Source: Vibrio sp. 10N.286.49.B1 (GTDB lineage Bacteria; Pseudomonadota; Gammaproteobacteria; Enterobacterales; Vibrionaceae). Taken from it: a DNA stretch of 64,000 nucleotides. Position numbers and translations under genes: made by a program. Positions 51,501-59,597 of the stretch are shown in pieces. The stretch covers positions 124,001 to 188,000 of the forward strand of contig NZ_MCUW01000007.1 of assembly GCF_002873335.1 (NCBI RefSeq), read 5' to 3'. The notes beneath the pieces were generated by a model, which made no database searches, was not told the DNA's origin, and worked only from the letters and a program-made list of their open reading frames with translations. Position 1 is the stretch's first letter; each line of letters starts with the position of its first letter.

Positions 51501-53140
51501 TAAGTATTCAGAGACATTACCATACGCTCACGAATCGGGTCGATTGGTGGGTTGGTTACTTGTGCAAACAACTGCTTGAAGTAGTTTGAAAGGTGCTGCG
51601 ATTGGTGAGAAAGAATCGCTAGCGGCCAGTCAGCGCCCATTGCAGAAAGTGGCTCGTAGCCGGTTTTTGCAAGAGGGAGAATGATTTCATTTACTTCTTC
51701 AGAGCTAACACCAAATGATTGTTGTTTATGCAACAGTTTCTCTGGTGATGGTTGACTGAATTCGTTGCTCGCATCAGGCAGTTTTTTCAGGCTGAGTAGG
51801 TTTTCTGATACCCATTTCTCATATGGCTGCGCTTTAGCGATATCGTCTTTCACTTCTTCATCAGAAATGATGCGACCTTGCTCAAGGTCAGCAACGAAGA
51901 TACGACCTGGCTGCAAGCGACCACGATATTCAACGTTTTCTGGTGCGATTTCTACCACACCCGACTCAGAGGCCATTACCAGGAAGTCATCTTTTGTCAC
52001 TGTGTAGCGAGACGGACGCAGACCGTTTCGGTCAAGCGTTGCACCGACTTGTACACCATCGGTAAAGCAGACTGAAGCAGGGCCATCCCATGGTTCCATG
52101 ACGTTAGCGTGGTATTGATAGAACGCACGACGTGTTGGGTCCATATTTTTGTTTTCTTGCCATGCTTCCGGAATCATCATCATCAAGGCATGTGGCAGGC
52201 TACGACCAGAAAGAACTAGGAGCTCAAGTGCCATATCAAAGTTAGATGAATCTGAACTGCCTTCTTGGCAGATCGGAAGCAGCATGTCGATTTCAGCTTG
52301 TGAGAACAGATCCGATTCAAGGATTGCTTCACGGGCTTTCATCCAGTTGAGATTGCCTCGGACCGTATTGATTTCGCCATTATGTGCGATGTAACGGAAT
52401 GGCTGTGCAAGACGCCAGCGAGGGAATGTGTTGGTAGAAAAGCGAGAATGCACGAGTGCAAGCGCAGTCACCATAGTTGGGTTTTGCAAATCGAGGAAGT
52501 ACTGAGGCACCTGCTCTGTAGTGAGCTGACCTTTATATACCAGTGTCTTATAAGACATTGAGTTAATATAAAAATCATCACCAATATTTGAAATGCTCTC
52601 TAGGCATACACGAACGGTATAATTACGTAATACATAAAGCTTACGCTCAAGTTCTTCAGGCGTAATGCCCGGACCACCTGAAATAAAGACATGCTCAAAC
52701 TGAGGTTCAGTACTTAGAGGATCGATACCAATCATAGAGTTGTCGGTTGGTAGAACACGGTAGCCGATAACTTCAAGGTCAAGGCGCTGTGCATTGCGTT
52801 CTAGAATATCGCGACATTGTGCGCGTTTGTGCTCATCCTTAGGGAAAAGAACAACACCAACACCGTATTTTTCAAAAGAAGGTAGCTTGATGCCAAGCTT
52901 AACGGCTTCTTCTAAAAGAAATTCATGGGGTTTTTGCAGTAGGATACCAGCGCCATCACCACTACATGGATCACAGCCTTGTCCGCCTCGGTGTTCCATG
53001 CGAGCCAGCATGTCTAAGGCTTGGGTTACTACATCATGCGATTTACGGTTTTTAAGGTGAGCAACAAAACCGATACCACAAGCGTCATGCTCCAGTTCTG
53101 GAGTATACAGACCCTGTGTATTCTGCTCTCTATCTACCAT
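48593..53140 (-). CDS. gltB: Glutamate synthase large subunit GltB-2
   Basis: A 1515-residue GOGAT large subunit with the same domain order as GltB-1: amidotransferase with candidate nucleophile Cys20 (HDACGIGF), central domain, FMN domain (GAKPGEGGQLPGDKV, PPPHHDIYSIEDLAQLI), 3Fe-4S cysteines in CIMMRKCHKNTC, and a C-terminal beta-helix. It differs from GltB-1 in many blocks (for example RFERKENGDWERSAIKQ) and in the C-terminus, so it is an old paralogue rather than a recent copy. The start at 53140 (MVDREQN) follows GGAAGGAAG; the frame continues 30 bp upstream. Codon bias is strong, suggesting this is the main, highly expressed GOGAT. It is the first gene of its operon. Confidence 0.95.
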   Translation of the reverse strand: MVDREQNTQGLYTPELEHDACGIGFVAHLKNRKSHDVVTQALDMLARMEHRGGQGCDPCSGDGAGILLQKPHEFLLEEAVKLGIKLPSFEKYGVGVVLFPKDEHKRAQCRDILERNAQRLDLEVIGYRVLPTDNSMIGIDPLSTEPQFEHVFISGGPGITPEELERKLYVLRNYTVRVCLESISNIGDDFYINSMSYKTLVYKGQLTTEQVPQYFLDLQNPTMVTALALVHSRFSTNTFPRWRLAQPFRYIAHNGEINTVRGNLNWMKAREAILESDLFSQAEIDMLLPICQEGSSDSSNFDMALELLVLSGRSLPHALMMMIPEAWQENKNMDPTRRAFYQYHANVMEPWDGPASVCFTDGVQVGATLDRNGLRPSRYTVTKDDFLVMASESGVVEIAPENVEYRGRLQPGRIFVADLEQGRIISDEEVKDDIAKAQPYEKWVSENLLSLKKLPDASNEFSQPSPEKLLHKQQSFGVSSEEVNEIILPLAKTGYEPLSAMGADWPLAILSHQSQHLSNYFKQLFAQVTNPPIDPIRERMVMSLNTYLGKDQNLLAETPEHCQKVELESPVLSNSELEKLRAIDNEHLQAKTLDIVFQANEEPGKLERALKRICQYAEDAVNDGYSIILLTDRAVNSNHAAIPAMLAVGAVHHHLIRKGLRAKCDIVVETGDARETHHFATLIGYGANAVNPYLVIETIVELQRTKKLDPSLHPRELFDNYRKGVNGGLLKIFSKMGISTLQSYHGAQIFEALGISKSVVEKYFTGTVSRIQGLTIDDIAREVLVRHRVGYPTREIPAQILDVGGVYQWKQRGEKHLFNPETISLLQESTRNKDYGQFKKYANAVDAQGDNAATLRSQLDFIKNPAGSIPLAEVEPIEKILKRFATGAMSFGSISHEAHSTLAVAMNRIGAKSNSGEGGEDPARFERKENGDWERSAIKQVASGRFGVTSYYLSNADELQIKMAQGAKPGEGGQLPGDKVDDWIGATRHSTPGVGLISPPPHHDIYSIEDLAQLIYDLKNANRNGRVNVKLVSEAGVGTIASGVAKAKADVVLIAGFDGGTGASPMSSIRHTGLPWELGLAETHQTLLKNGLRNRIVVQSDGQMKTPRDLAVATLLGAEEWGVATAALVVEGCIMMRKCHKNTCPVGIATQNKTLRERFDGRVEDVVTFFQYMAEGLREVMAELGFRSIDEMVGQSHKLKVRDDIGHWKYKNLDLTPVLHIEQAREEDGIYNQTKQNHNLEDVLDRKLIQAAIPALEKGEAVNATFPIINTDRSAGTMLSNEISKVYKDQGLPQPMNVKFHGSAGQSFGAFLAKGVKFEVEGDANDYWGKGLSGGTLVLYPDAKSSIVAEDNIVVGNVCFYGATSGESFIRGMAGERFCVRNSGAKVVVEGVGDHGCEYMTGGAAIILGSTGRNFAAGMSGGVAYVWDKAGDFETKLNPELVDLDPIEQEDKDLLLDMLTKHVEFTGSEVAQSFLANFEANLTSLVKVMPRDYKAVLQKRKAEAQQAQSEEVEAV

Positions 53141-53667
53141 AGATACTTCCTTCCAGTTAAATCCAGGCACAACAAAAGTGTGTGATTGTGCCTTGTCCTT
53201 TGTAATTCTGATTCTTGACTGCCAGAGGGGGCAGTGTCGATTCCATTCTGCATCTCGCAGGAAAAGTGTTGCGAGAAAAACAATCCGTGGTGATATCCCT
53301 CATCGTATACTCACTTTTTAGTGAATTATTTTGGCGGGAATGGGATATCGCCTTTCATTCTACTGATTCAAGCTGTAATCCTAACAGCAGATCGAGCAAA
53401 ATTGTGTAAGTATCCTACAATTTTGTTCTCGGTAATTCCAACGAAAGTTTCTCTTGTAACCCATTTTTTTTATTTAAAATTGAATACAATCGATAACAAA
53501 AAGCTAACAATTGCCGATTTATTGTTGTTTTTGTGCATATTTATTGATTTTGATTAAGTCGATGTCATGGCCACGTTGCTACTGTGCCTGGTTTTATTTT
53601 GCAGGGATGTAATTAAATTTCAAAAATTAGAGTGATAGTCATTCTTATTTAATTGAGTTGGTTTGAT
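53141..53667. other. Divergent regulatory region between gltB-2 and yhcC
   Basis: About 527 bp without a gene. The part nearest gltB-2 can fold: GATATCCC (53292-53299) with GGGATATC (53342-53349) closes over an inner TCACT-TTTT-AGTGA hairpin, and ACTGCC/GGCAGT and GGCACAA/TTGTGCC stems lie closer to the start. A further perfect repeat CAAAATTGT (53397-53405) with ACAATTTTG (53417-53425) may be an operator. An FNR-like site lies on the yhcC side. No clear consensus promoter could be fixed for either gene. Confidence 0.5.
53544..53557. promoter_or_regulatory. FNR-like site upstream of yhcC-arcB
   Basis: TTGATTTTGATTAA matches the FNR consensus TTGATnnnnATCAA at 9 of 10 defined positions. It is 110 bp before yhcC. 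CRP-type or chance matches in AT-rich DNA cannot be excluded. Confidence 0.4.
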
Positions 53668-54606
53668 ATGCAATTACATGAGTTAGTTAATACGATCGGT
53701 CAAGATCTCCAGCGTCGCTATGGCGAAAAAGTACATAAATTGACCTTGCACGGCGGGTTCAGTTGCCCTAACCGGGATGGGACCATAGGGCGAGGAGGGT
53801 GTACATTTTGTAATGTGGCATCGTTTGCTAATGAAAACACCAGAATTCAGTCTATCCATGAGCAGCTTAATGACCGAGCGGGCGAGGTGAAGCGGGCCAA
53901 GAAATATCTGGCTTACTTTCAGGCATACACCAGTACCTATGCCGAGGTTCAAGTTCTCAAAAGCATGTATGAAGAAGCGCTTAAATATGCGGATATCGTC
54001 GGGTTGTGTGTGGGTACACGGCCAGATTGTGTCCCTGATGCGGTCTTGGAGTTACTTGCTGATTATGTAGAGCAAGGTTTTGAAATTTGGTTAGAGCTTG
54101 GACTGCAAACGGCACACAATCAAACGCTGAAGCGGATAAACCGCGGTCATGATTTTGAGGTGTATGATGCCATCACTAAGCGTGCTCGTGCGCTCGGCAT
54201 CAAAGTGTGTACTCACCTTATTGTCGGCCTCCCTAAAGAAAGTAAACAAGATAACCTCGAGACCCTCGCTAAAGTGCTGGCAACGGGAACGGATGGTATT
54301 AAGTTGCATGGCTTGCATATTGTCGAGGGGAGCACCATGGCAAAAGCTTGGCATGCAGGGCGCTTAGAAGCCCCTGAGCTGGACTTCTATCTTGATGTAG
54401 CCAGTGAGATGATTCGGCGAACCCCTGCCGATATCGTTTTTCATCGTGTTGCCTCCTCAGCTCGAAGACCGACGTTGCTTGCGCCGCTGTGGTGTGAAAA
54501 CCGTTGGTTGGCGATGACCGAGCTTGGCAAGCGGCTGTCTTTGTCAGGTTCACAAGGCTCTTTGATTGATAATGCCTTTGTTTATCACAAACCTACTCTC
54601 AAATAA
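53668..54606 (+). CDS. yhcC: Radical SAM protein YhcC family
   Basis: A 312-residue radical SAM protein, very similar by eye to E. coli YhcC. The 4Fe-4S motif is CPNRDGTIGRGGCTFC (Cys at about 31, 43 and 46), with the wider CX11CX2C spacing of this family. Conserved stretches follow: LAYFQAYTSTYAEV, VGLCVGTRPDCVPDAVL, WLELGLQTAHNQTLKRINRGHDF, CTHLIVGLPKE. The chemical reaction is unknown; related members modify tRNA or other RNA. The start at 53668 (MQLHELVN) matches E. coli; the upstream TTG at 53653 has no ribosome site. It is followed by arcB after 68 bp, the same pair as in E. coli, where gltBD is also nearby. Confidence 0.92.
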   Translation: MQLHELVNTIGQDLQRRYGEKVHKLTLHGGFSCPNRDGTIGRGGCTFCNVASFANENTRIQSIHEQLNDRAGEVKRAKKYLAYFQAYTSTYAEVQVLKSMYEEALKYADIVGLCVGTRPDCVPDAVLELLADYVEQGFEIWLELGLQTAHNQTLKRINRGHDFEVYDAITKRARALGIKVCTHLIVGLPKESKQDNLETLAKVLATGTDGIKLHGLHIVEGSTMAKAWHAGRLEAPELDFYLDVASEMIRRTPADIVFHRVASSARRPTLLAPLWCENRWLAMTELGKRLSLSGSQGSLIDNAFVYHKPTLK

Positions 54607-54674
54607 TTCGCCATTCGTGTGATGCAATGGGGTAAGTGATACACTTAGCCGAGTTGTTACGCACGGAGTGCTGA

Positions 54675-57026
54675 ATGAAGCCCATCAAAAATCTTGCCCA
54701 ATACTATGTCGACCTTTTGGTAAAGCTCGGCATTGTTCGTTTTTCTATCTTACTGGCACTTGCTTTAGTGGCCCTCGCCGTTGTGGTACAGGTTGCGATT
54801 ACCCTTGTCCTGAATGGCAGAGTGGATGATATTGATATTGTTCGCTCGGTCTTTTTCGGCTTATTGATCACCCCGTGGGCGGTCTATTTTTTGTCGGTTG
54901 TCGTTGATCAGCTTGAAGAGTCGCGCCAGCGATTGGCAAAGATGGTCTCTAAATTAAAAGACATGCGATCTCGAGACCAAGACCTCAATATTAAGCTTCA
55001 ACAGAACATCAGTAAGTTAAATCTCGAGATTGAAGAAAGGCAAAAGGCCGAAGATGCGCGAAAAGAAGCGATAAAAGATCTCGAAAATGAGGTGTACCAG
55101 CGAGAGCGGACACAGCTCGAGCTTGCAGAGCGGACAGCCTTGCTGCGTTCATTTATTGATGCCTCTCCGGATTTGATTTATTACCGAAATGCAGAAGGGG
55201 TCTTTTCAGGTTGCAACAAGGCCATGGAAGAGCTTACCGGTAAAAAGGAAAAAGAACTCGTTGGGTTGACGCCTTGGGACGTGTATTCCGAAGAAATCGC
55301 TGAACAAGTTGTAGAGACCGATCATAAAGTCATGAGCAATAATCAAGCCCTGACTTATGAGCAATGGCTAGAATATCCCGATAGCAAGAAATGCTATTAC
55401 GAACTGCGAAAAGTGCCATTTTACAGCAAAGATGGTCGCCACCTTGGCCTAGTTGGTTTTGGTCGCGATATTACAGAGAGAAAGCGTCATCAAGAGTCTC
55501 TAGAAAAAGCGAGTCGAGATAAAACAACATTCATATCAACGATTAGCCATGAATTACGTACCCCTCTTAACGGTATCGTCGGGCTAAGCCGAATGCTGCT
55601 TGATAGTTCTTTAAATCAAGAGCAACGCAATCATATGCAAACCATTAACGTCAGTGCGATTACTCTGGGCCATATTTTCAACGATATTATCGATATGGAT
55701 AAGTTTGATCGCCGTAAGCTAGAGCTGTATCCAGAGGCGCTTAATTTTGACGATTTTATCATCGAGATAGAGAGCATCTCGGCCTTGATGGCTGAGCAAA
55801 AAGGATTACGTTTTGACTTAGAGCGGCTCACTGATCTGCCAGTCGGCATTAGTGTTGATGCGACACGATTGCGACAGGTGATCTGGAACCTTGTCAGTAA
55901 TGCGATGAAATTCACCAAACAAGGTGGTGTGGTCATGACGGTCAGCGCGGATGTTGTTGATGGGATGGCGCATATCATGATCGAGGTTGAGGACACAGGG
56001 GTCGGGATTCCTCAAGCTGAAGTCGATAAGATTTTTGCTATGTATTATCAAGTTAAGTCTAAGAAAGACAACTTGCATGCGGTTGGAACAGGGATCGGTC
56101 TTGCGGTCTCTCAACAGTTAATTCATATGATGGACGGTGATATTACGGTCGATAGTGAGGAAGGGTTTGGCAGTACATTTACGATATCGATTAACGTTCC
56201 GTGTGTCGACACCCTTCAATCAGAAGAGCGCATAGTAGAGTCTCAAAAGGGGTTGAATATTTTCATGCTTGAGGATATTGAGCTCAACATCACTGTTGCG
56301 CGTAGCCTATTGGAAAGTCTTGGTCACACGGTGACAGTGGCGATGTCCGGTCAAGAGGCCATCGATCTATTCCGGCCGGAAGATTACGATCTTGCCTTGC
56401 TTGATATTCAGTTGCCCGACATGAGTGGTTTTGATGTCGCTCAGCATTTCCGTGAAGCCTATGACTCTCTCCCCCCTTTGGTTGCTCTGACGGCGAATGT
56501 TATCAAGAACAAAAAGGATTACCTTGAACAAGGAATGGATGACGCAATTAGTAAGCCTTTAAGTGTTAAGGCGCTTACGGATGTCATTACTAACTTTGCT
56601 ACTCCGACTGAATATAAATCGATAGAAGTCACAACGCAAAAGGATGAAGAATTGATGAGTAATAATAGTGAATTATACGAACGATTGCTTGATATCGGAA
56701 TGCTTGATTCATACGTTGATATTGTCGGAACAAAGCCCGTTTTTGCTAGCATCGAGATGTTTGAAGAAATGATGCCCGGTTATATGGAGATTTTGCAATC
56801 AAACATGACGGCAAAGGACCAGCCCGGTATTACCTCTGAAGCTCATAAAATAAAAGGGGCGGCAGGGTCGATTGGCTTGAAAAGAATCCAGTCTGTAGCG
56901 CAGAAAGCTCAGTCGCCAGATTTGCCAGCATGGTGGGAGAACATTGAAGATTGGATTGAAGAAATAGAAAATGAATATCGCAATGACATTCAGGTATTAA
57001 AATCTTGGCTAGAAAGTAAGGGTTAA
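54675..57026 (+). CDS. arcB: Hybrid sensor kinase ArcB
   Basis: A 783-residue inner-membrane hybrid histidine kinase that senses quinone redox state and phosphorylates ArcA under low oxygen. Two transmembrane helices (about 25-47 and 58-77), a coiled coil (about 78-150), a PAS domain (about 155-270), the HisKA/ATPase core with His292 in SHELRTPLNG, and an ATP lid GTGIGLAVS. Then a receiver domain with Asp577 (LLDIQLPDMSG) and a C-terminal HPt domain with His724 (AHKIKGAAGS). The same four-step phosphorelay residues are found in E. coli ArcB (His292, Asp576, His717). The two redox cysteines of the E. coli PAS linker (Cys180, Cys241) seem to correspond to Cys in SGCNKAM and KKCYYEL. A lipoprotein gene follows after 2 bp. 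Confidence 0.97.
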   Translation: MKPIKNLAQYYVDLLVKLGIVRFSILLALALVALAVVVQVAITLVLNGRVDDIDIVRSVFFGLLITPWAVYFLSVVVDQLEESRQRLAKMVSKLKDMRSRDQDLNIKLQQNISKLNLEIEERQKAEDARKEAIKDLENEVYQRERTQLELAERTALLRSFIDASPDLIYYRNAEGVFSGCNKAMEELTGKKEKELVGLTPWDVYSEEIAEQVVETDHKVMSNNQALTYEQWLEYPDSKKCYYELRKVPFYSKDGRHLGLVGFGRDITERKRHQESLEKASRDKTTFISTISHELRTPLNGIVGLSRMLLDSSLNQEQRNHMQTINVSAITLGHIFNDIIDMDKFDRRKLELYPEALNFDDFIIEIESISALMAEQKGLRFDLERLTDLPVGISVDATRLRQVIWNLVSNAMKFTKQGGVVMTVSADVVDGMAHIMIEVEDTGVGIPQAEVDKIFAMYYQVKSKKDNLHAVGTGIGLAVSQQLIHMMDGDITVDSEEGFGSTFTISINVPCVDTLQSEERIVESQKGLNIFMLEDIELNITVARSLLESLGHTVTVAMSGQEAIDLFRPEDYDLALLDIQLPDMSGFDVAQHFREAYDSLPPLVALTANVIKNKKDYLEQGMDDAISKPLSVKALTDVITNFATPTEYKSIEVTTQKDEELMSNNSELYERLLDIGMLDSYVDIVGTKPVFASIEMFEEMMPGYMEILQSNMTAKDQPGITSEAHKIKGAAGSIGLKRIQSVAQKAQSPDLPAWWENIEDWIEEIENEYRNDIQVLKSWLESKG

Positions 57027-57028
57027 TA

Positions 57029-57499
57029 ATGAAAAAAACGATCACAACAATTGCATTGGCAATTGTGCTTGGTGGGTGTTCGTCATCGTCAGTGATGGAT
57101 AACGACATGTGGATTGCAAAAGATACCGCAATGGTTGAACAACAAGCTATTTCATTGTCAGCTAACCTGTGGATTGACATGATGCCGAAGATTGGTGAAA
57201 CACAGCCGTTGATGAAAGAGCAAATGCTTCATGGTGCACTTAATTTGAGTACCGAAAGTCAGTTACCAGCAGATATGGACGCAGTAAAAGTCGTGCTAAG
57301 ACAAGATGGCGAGACATGGACATTGGATTCTGAGGATTTTGAGCTGCGTAACCATAGCGAAGAACAGTGGGAAATTGCATTTAAATGGCAGCTAGCCTTT
57401 AATAATTCCAAACCAATGGATGTGGCAGTGCTTCTGGTCAATAGTGACAAAGAGATTTGGTTGACGAATCAACAGGTGATGGTCGACACCGTCTATTGA
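57029..57499 (+). CDS. Small predicted lipoprotein between arcB and arcA
   Basis: A 156-residue protein with a clear lipoprotein signal: MKKTITTIALAIVLGGC, Cys17. The mature part begins with a Ser-rich linker and then looks like a single beta-rich domain with hydrophobic strands (AVKVVLRQDGETWTL, WEIAFKWQLAF, VAVLLVNSDKEIWLT). I do not recognise the family. No catalytic motif is visible and there is no further cysteine. It starts 2 bp after the arcB stop and must be on the arcB transcript, so a link to envelope or redox sensing is possible but unproven. A bidirectional terminator follows. Confidence 0.8.
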   Translation: MKKTITTIALAIVLGGCSSSSVMDNDMWIAKDTAMVEQQAISLSANLWIDMMPKIGETQPLMKEQMLHGALNLSTESQLPADMDAVKVVLRQDGETWTLDSEDFELRNHSEEQWEIAFKWQLAFNNSKPMDVAVLLVNSDKEIWLTNQQVMVDTVY

Positions 57500-57551
57500 G
57501 TCGGGTTTGACTGAGCAATGCCATGTTATTTGAGCTCAAATCGCCAAAAAT

Positions 57552-57581
57552 AAAAAGGGACGCATGCGCGTCCCTTTTTTA
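57552..57581. terminator. Bidirectional terminator between arcB operon and arcA
   Basis: AAAAAGGGACGC (57552-57563) and GCGTCCCTTTTT (57568-57579) form a perfect 12-bp stem around ATGC, with T-runs on both strands. It serves the arcB-lipoprotein transcript and convergent arcA. Confidence 0.93.
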
Positions 57582-57593
57582 AACTTTCAAATT

Positions 57594-58310
57594 TTACTCT
57601 TCAAGGTCGCCACAAAAACGGTAGCCTTCACCGTGAATAGTAGCAATGATTTCTGGTGTTCCAGATACTGACTCGAAGTGCTTACGAATACGACGAATCG
57701 TCACGTCTACAGTACGATCGTGAGGTTTTAGTTCACGGCCAGTCATCTTTTTCAGTAGGTCAGCACGAGTTTGGATTTTGCCTGGGTTTTCACAGAAGTG
57801 AAGTAAGGCACGAAACTCTGAGCGTGGCAGCTTGTAGCCATCACCGCTAGGGCTAACGAGTGAGCGGCTGTTAATATCAAGTATCCAGCCATTGAATTCG
57901 TATTTTTCTACGCTACGCTTCTCTTCTTGAGACACGTTAGTGCTCATAGAACGATTCAGAAGGTTGCGTGCACGAATAGTCAATTCACGTGGGTTAAATG
58001 GTTTAGTGATGTAATCATCTGCACCAATTTCCAAACCAAGAATTTTATCGACTTCATTGTCACGTCCCGTTAGGAACATAAGTGCGACGTTAGCTTGTTC
58101 TCTAAGCTCACGAGCGAGAAGTAGACCATTTTTACCTGGCAGGTTGATATCCATGATAACTAGGTTAACTGAATTATCGGTTAAGACCTGATGCATTTCT
58201 TGACCGTCACTGGCCTCGAATACAGCATATCCTTCTGCTTCAAAAATGCTCTTAAGAGTGTTACGTGTTACTTGCTCATCTTCAACAATAAGAATTTGCG
58301 GGCTTTGCAT
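57594..58310 (-). CDS. arcA: Response regulator ArcA
   Basis: A 238-residue OmpR-class regulator, the same length as E. coli ArcA and nearly identical in the receiver. Phospho-acceptor Asp54 in [12 protein letters not shown]; acidic pair Asp11 and Glu12 (VEDEQ region); Thr in LMFLTGRD; Lys in [10 protein letters not shown]. The winged-helix DNA-binding domain (about 135-238) has [16 protein letters not shown] as recognition helix. Phosphorylated ArcA represses aerobic respiration genes and, in vibrios, affects virulence and oxidative stress genes. It converges with arcB, its kinase. A perfect FNR-type palindrome lies 260 bp upstream. Confidence 0.98.
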   Translation of the reverse strand: MQSPQILIVEDEQVTRNTLKSIFEAEGYAVFEASDGQEMHQVLTDNSVNLVIMDINLPGKNGLLLARELREQANVALMFLTGRDNEVDKILGLEIGADDYITKPFNPRELTIRARNLLNRSMSTNVSQEEKRSVEKYEFNGWILDINSRSLVSPSGDGYKLPRSEFRALLHFCENPGKIQTRADLLKKMTGRELKPHDRTVDVTIRRIRKHFESVSGTPEIIATIHGEGYRFCGDLEE

Positions 58311-58522
58311 TGGCGGTACCTAAATTAAACTTGTGATAAATCTGTCTGTAGTAGAATAAATTCTAGGCAATAAGTTAACATAAAGGTAATGTTTCTTGGA
58401 TGTTCTGCTTACAATCAGAGAAACAGTTACGATATGAGTCGCCATCCATGAAGCTGCCAATTAACGAGAAATCCCTTTAATCTCTTATTATTCCGCTAGG
58501 TCATTGAGGCGAATTCTAATAT

Positions 58523-58539
58523 GTTAACAGCATGCTAAC
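58523..58539. promoter_or_regulatory. ArcA-like direct repeat
   Basis: GTTAAC at 58523 and GCTAAC at 58534 are direct repeats 11 bp apart, the spacing of ArcA boxes; a third GTTAAT lies at 58551. The match to GTTAATTAAATGTTA is 9 of 15, so this is a weak call that would imply autoregulation. Confidence 0.3.
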
Positions 58540-58569
58540 AATGGTCAAATGTTAATTACTTGCAGTTTG

Positions 58570-58583
58570 TTGATTTAAATCAA
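58570..58583. promoter_or_regulatory. Perfect FNR-type palindrome upstream of arcA
   Basis: TTGATTTAAATCAA is an exact match to the FNR consensus TTGATnnnnATCAA. It lies about 260 bp before arcA. FNR control of arcA is known in E. coli, which supports function here. Confidence 0.7.
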
Positions 58584-58600
58584 TCGCTGACTTGTAACAA

Positions 58601-58641
58601 ATATTAATAGTAGTAGGTAAATTGACCACTGCTATTAATAT
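58601..58641. repeat. Stem-loop next to the FNR site
   Basis: ATATTAATAGTAGT (58601-58614) and ACTGCTATTAATAT (58628-58641) pair at 13 of 14 positions around a 13-nt loop. No T-run follows. It could be an operator or a transcript element. Confidence 0.55.
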
Positions 58642-59003
58642 GTGTGTTAATGCCTAATTGAATGTTTGTTGTGCAACATGATGCGTTGGCTACTGTCTCC
58701 GTCAATGACGAGATATTTTGAGGCGATTGACGTTTTAAACCTAAAATAAAAAAGTAATTTAATGTTAACTTTATAATTAAAAACAATAGCTTGCCTTTGT
58801 TTTCTTTATGGGTTGCTCCTTGCCGATACTCAATGCTAGCCTACGTGGTTATATCAATAATGGCCTTTACATGATCAAAGATTTGCACGATTAATAGTTC
58901 TGTTTTATGCGGAAATTCTAACTAAATGTAATGAAGCTCACGGATAATGCAGGAAAAGCATAGCGCTCTTGTTGTGCAGGAGAATCGTTTAAAAAATTTA
59001 GAT

Positions 59004-59048
59004 TTATTGGGTAACAAAGTGACCGTTGAGTGGTCAAATACCCAATAA
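59004..59048 (+). repeat. Long hairpin in the rraA leader
   Basis: Outer stem TTATTGGGTA (59004-59013) with TACCCAATAA (59039-59048) is perfect; an inner stem TGACC (59020-59024) with GGTCA (59032-59036) caps it with a 7-nt loop. It ends 66 bp before the rraA start. No T-run follows, so it is not a terminator. Confidence 0.65.
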
Positions 59049-59114
59049 GTGACAAGGATTTTTAGTTTAGCACTCTCTAAAGGCGCGCCTATTGAGTGAC
59101 ATCACGGAGGAAAA

Positions 59115-59597
59115 ATGAGAGATATCACACCTGATATTTGTGACCAACACGAAGACAAAGTGACATTGTTGGATTTGCCATTGCAAAACTTTGGGCAACG
59201 GGCGGCCTTTTGGGGCGAGATAGTGACGATCCGTTGTTATCATGATAATTCCAAAGTACGCGAAGTACTTTCCCAAGATGGAACGGGAAAAGTGCTGGTT
59301 GTGGATGGCAATGGTTCTTGTCAAAAAGCCTTACTAGGTGATCAATTGGCCATCATGGCTATTGAAAATAACTGGGAAGGCGTGATCGTAAATGGGGCTA
59401 TTCGAGATGTTGCTATGATGTCCGAAATGGACCTTGGCGTTAAAGCGTTGGGAGCGAATCCTTTTAAAACAGAAAAACGGGGTGCTGGCGACGTCAATGT
59501 TACGCTGACCATGAGTAATCAGATTGTTCAGCCAGGGTATTATATTTACTCGGACTGGAACGGTATTTTAATCTCTAAAGAAGCGTTAACGTTCTAG
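59115..59597 (+). CDS. rraA: RraA-family protein (RNase E activity regulator)
   Basis: A 160-residue RraA-family protein. In E. coli RraA is a trimeric ring that binds RNase E and inhibits RNA decay; other family members are class II aldolases, and vibrios often carry more than one copy. Visible signatures: [20 protein letters not shown] and [14 protein letters not shown], which hold the G-D...R-x-x-D pattern. Length equals E. coli RraA (161). The ATG follows GGAGG. It overlaps the convergent small outer-membrane-like gene by 4 bp. The leader carries a long hairpin. The family is secure; whether it acts on RNase E or as an aldolase is not decided by sequence. Confidence 0.88.
   Translation: MRDITPDICDQHEDKVTLLDLPLQNFGQRAAFWGEIVTIRCYHDNSKVREVLSQDGTGKVLVVDGNGSCQKALLGDQLAIMAIENNWEGVIVNGAIRDVAMMSEMDLGVKALGANPFKTEKRGAGDVNVTLTMSNQIVQPGYYIYSDWNGILISKEALTF

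Larger units (their letters stand above)
58311..59114. other. 800-bp non-coding region upstream of arcA and rraA
   Basis: A divergent regulatory region with no credible gene in any frame, very AT-rich in its middle. It holds an ArcA-like direct repeat, a perfect FNR palindrome, a near-perfect stem-loop at 58601-58641 and a long hairpin in the rraA leader at 59004-59048. The length, far more than two promoters need, leaves room for a small RNA, though no intrinsic terminator typical of one was found. Confidence 0.6.

Noticed and set aside
53560..53600. A sigma54 promoter (TGGCCACGTTGC) upstream of yhcC
   Set aside because: The GG and GC elements have the wrong spacing for the -24/-12 class.
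53141..53667. An ArcZ-type small RNA near arcB
   Set aside because: The conserved 3' seed of ArcZ and a terminator hairpin were looked for and not found here.
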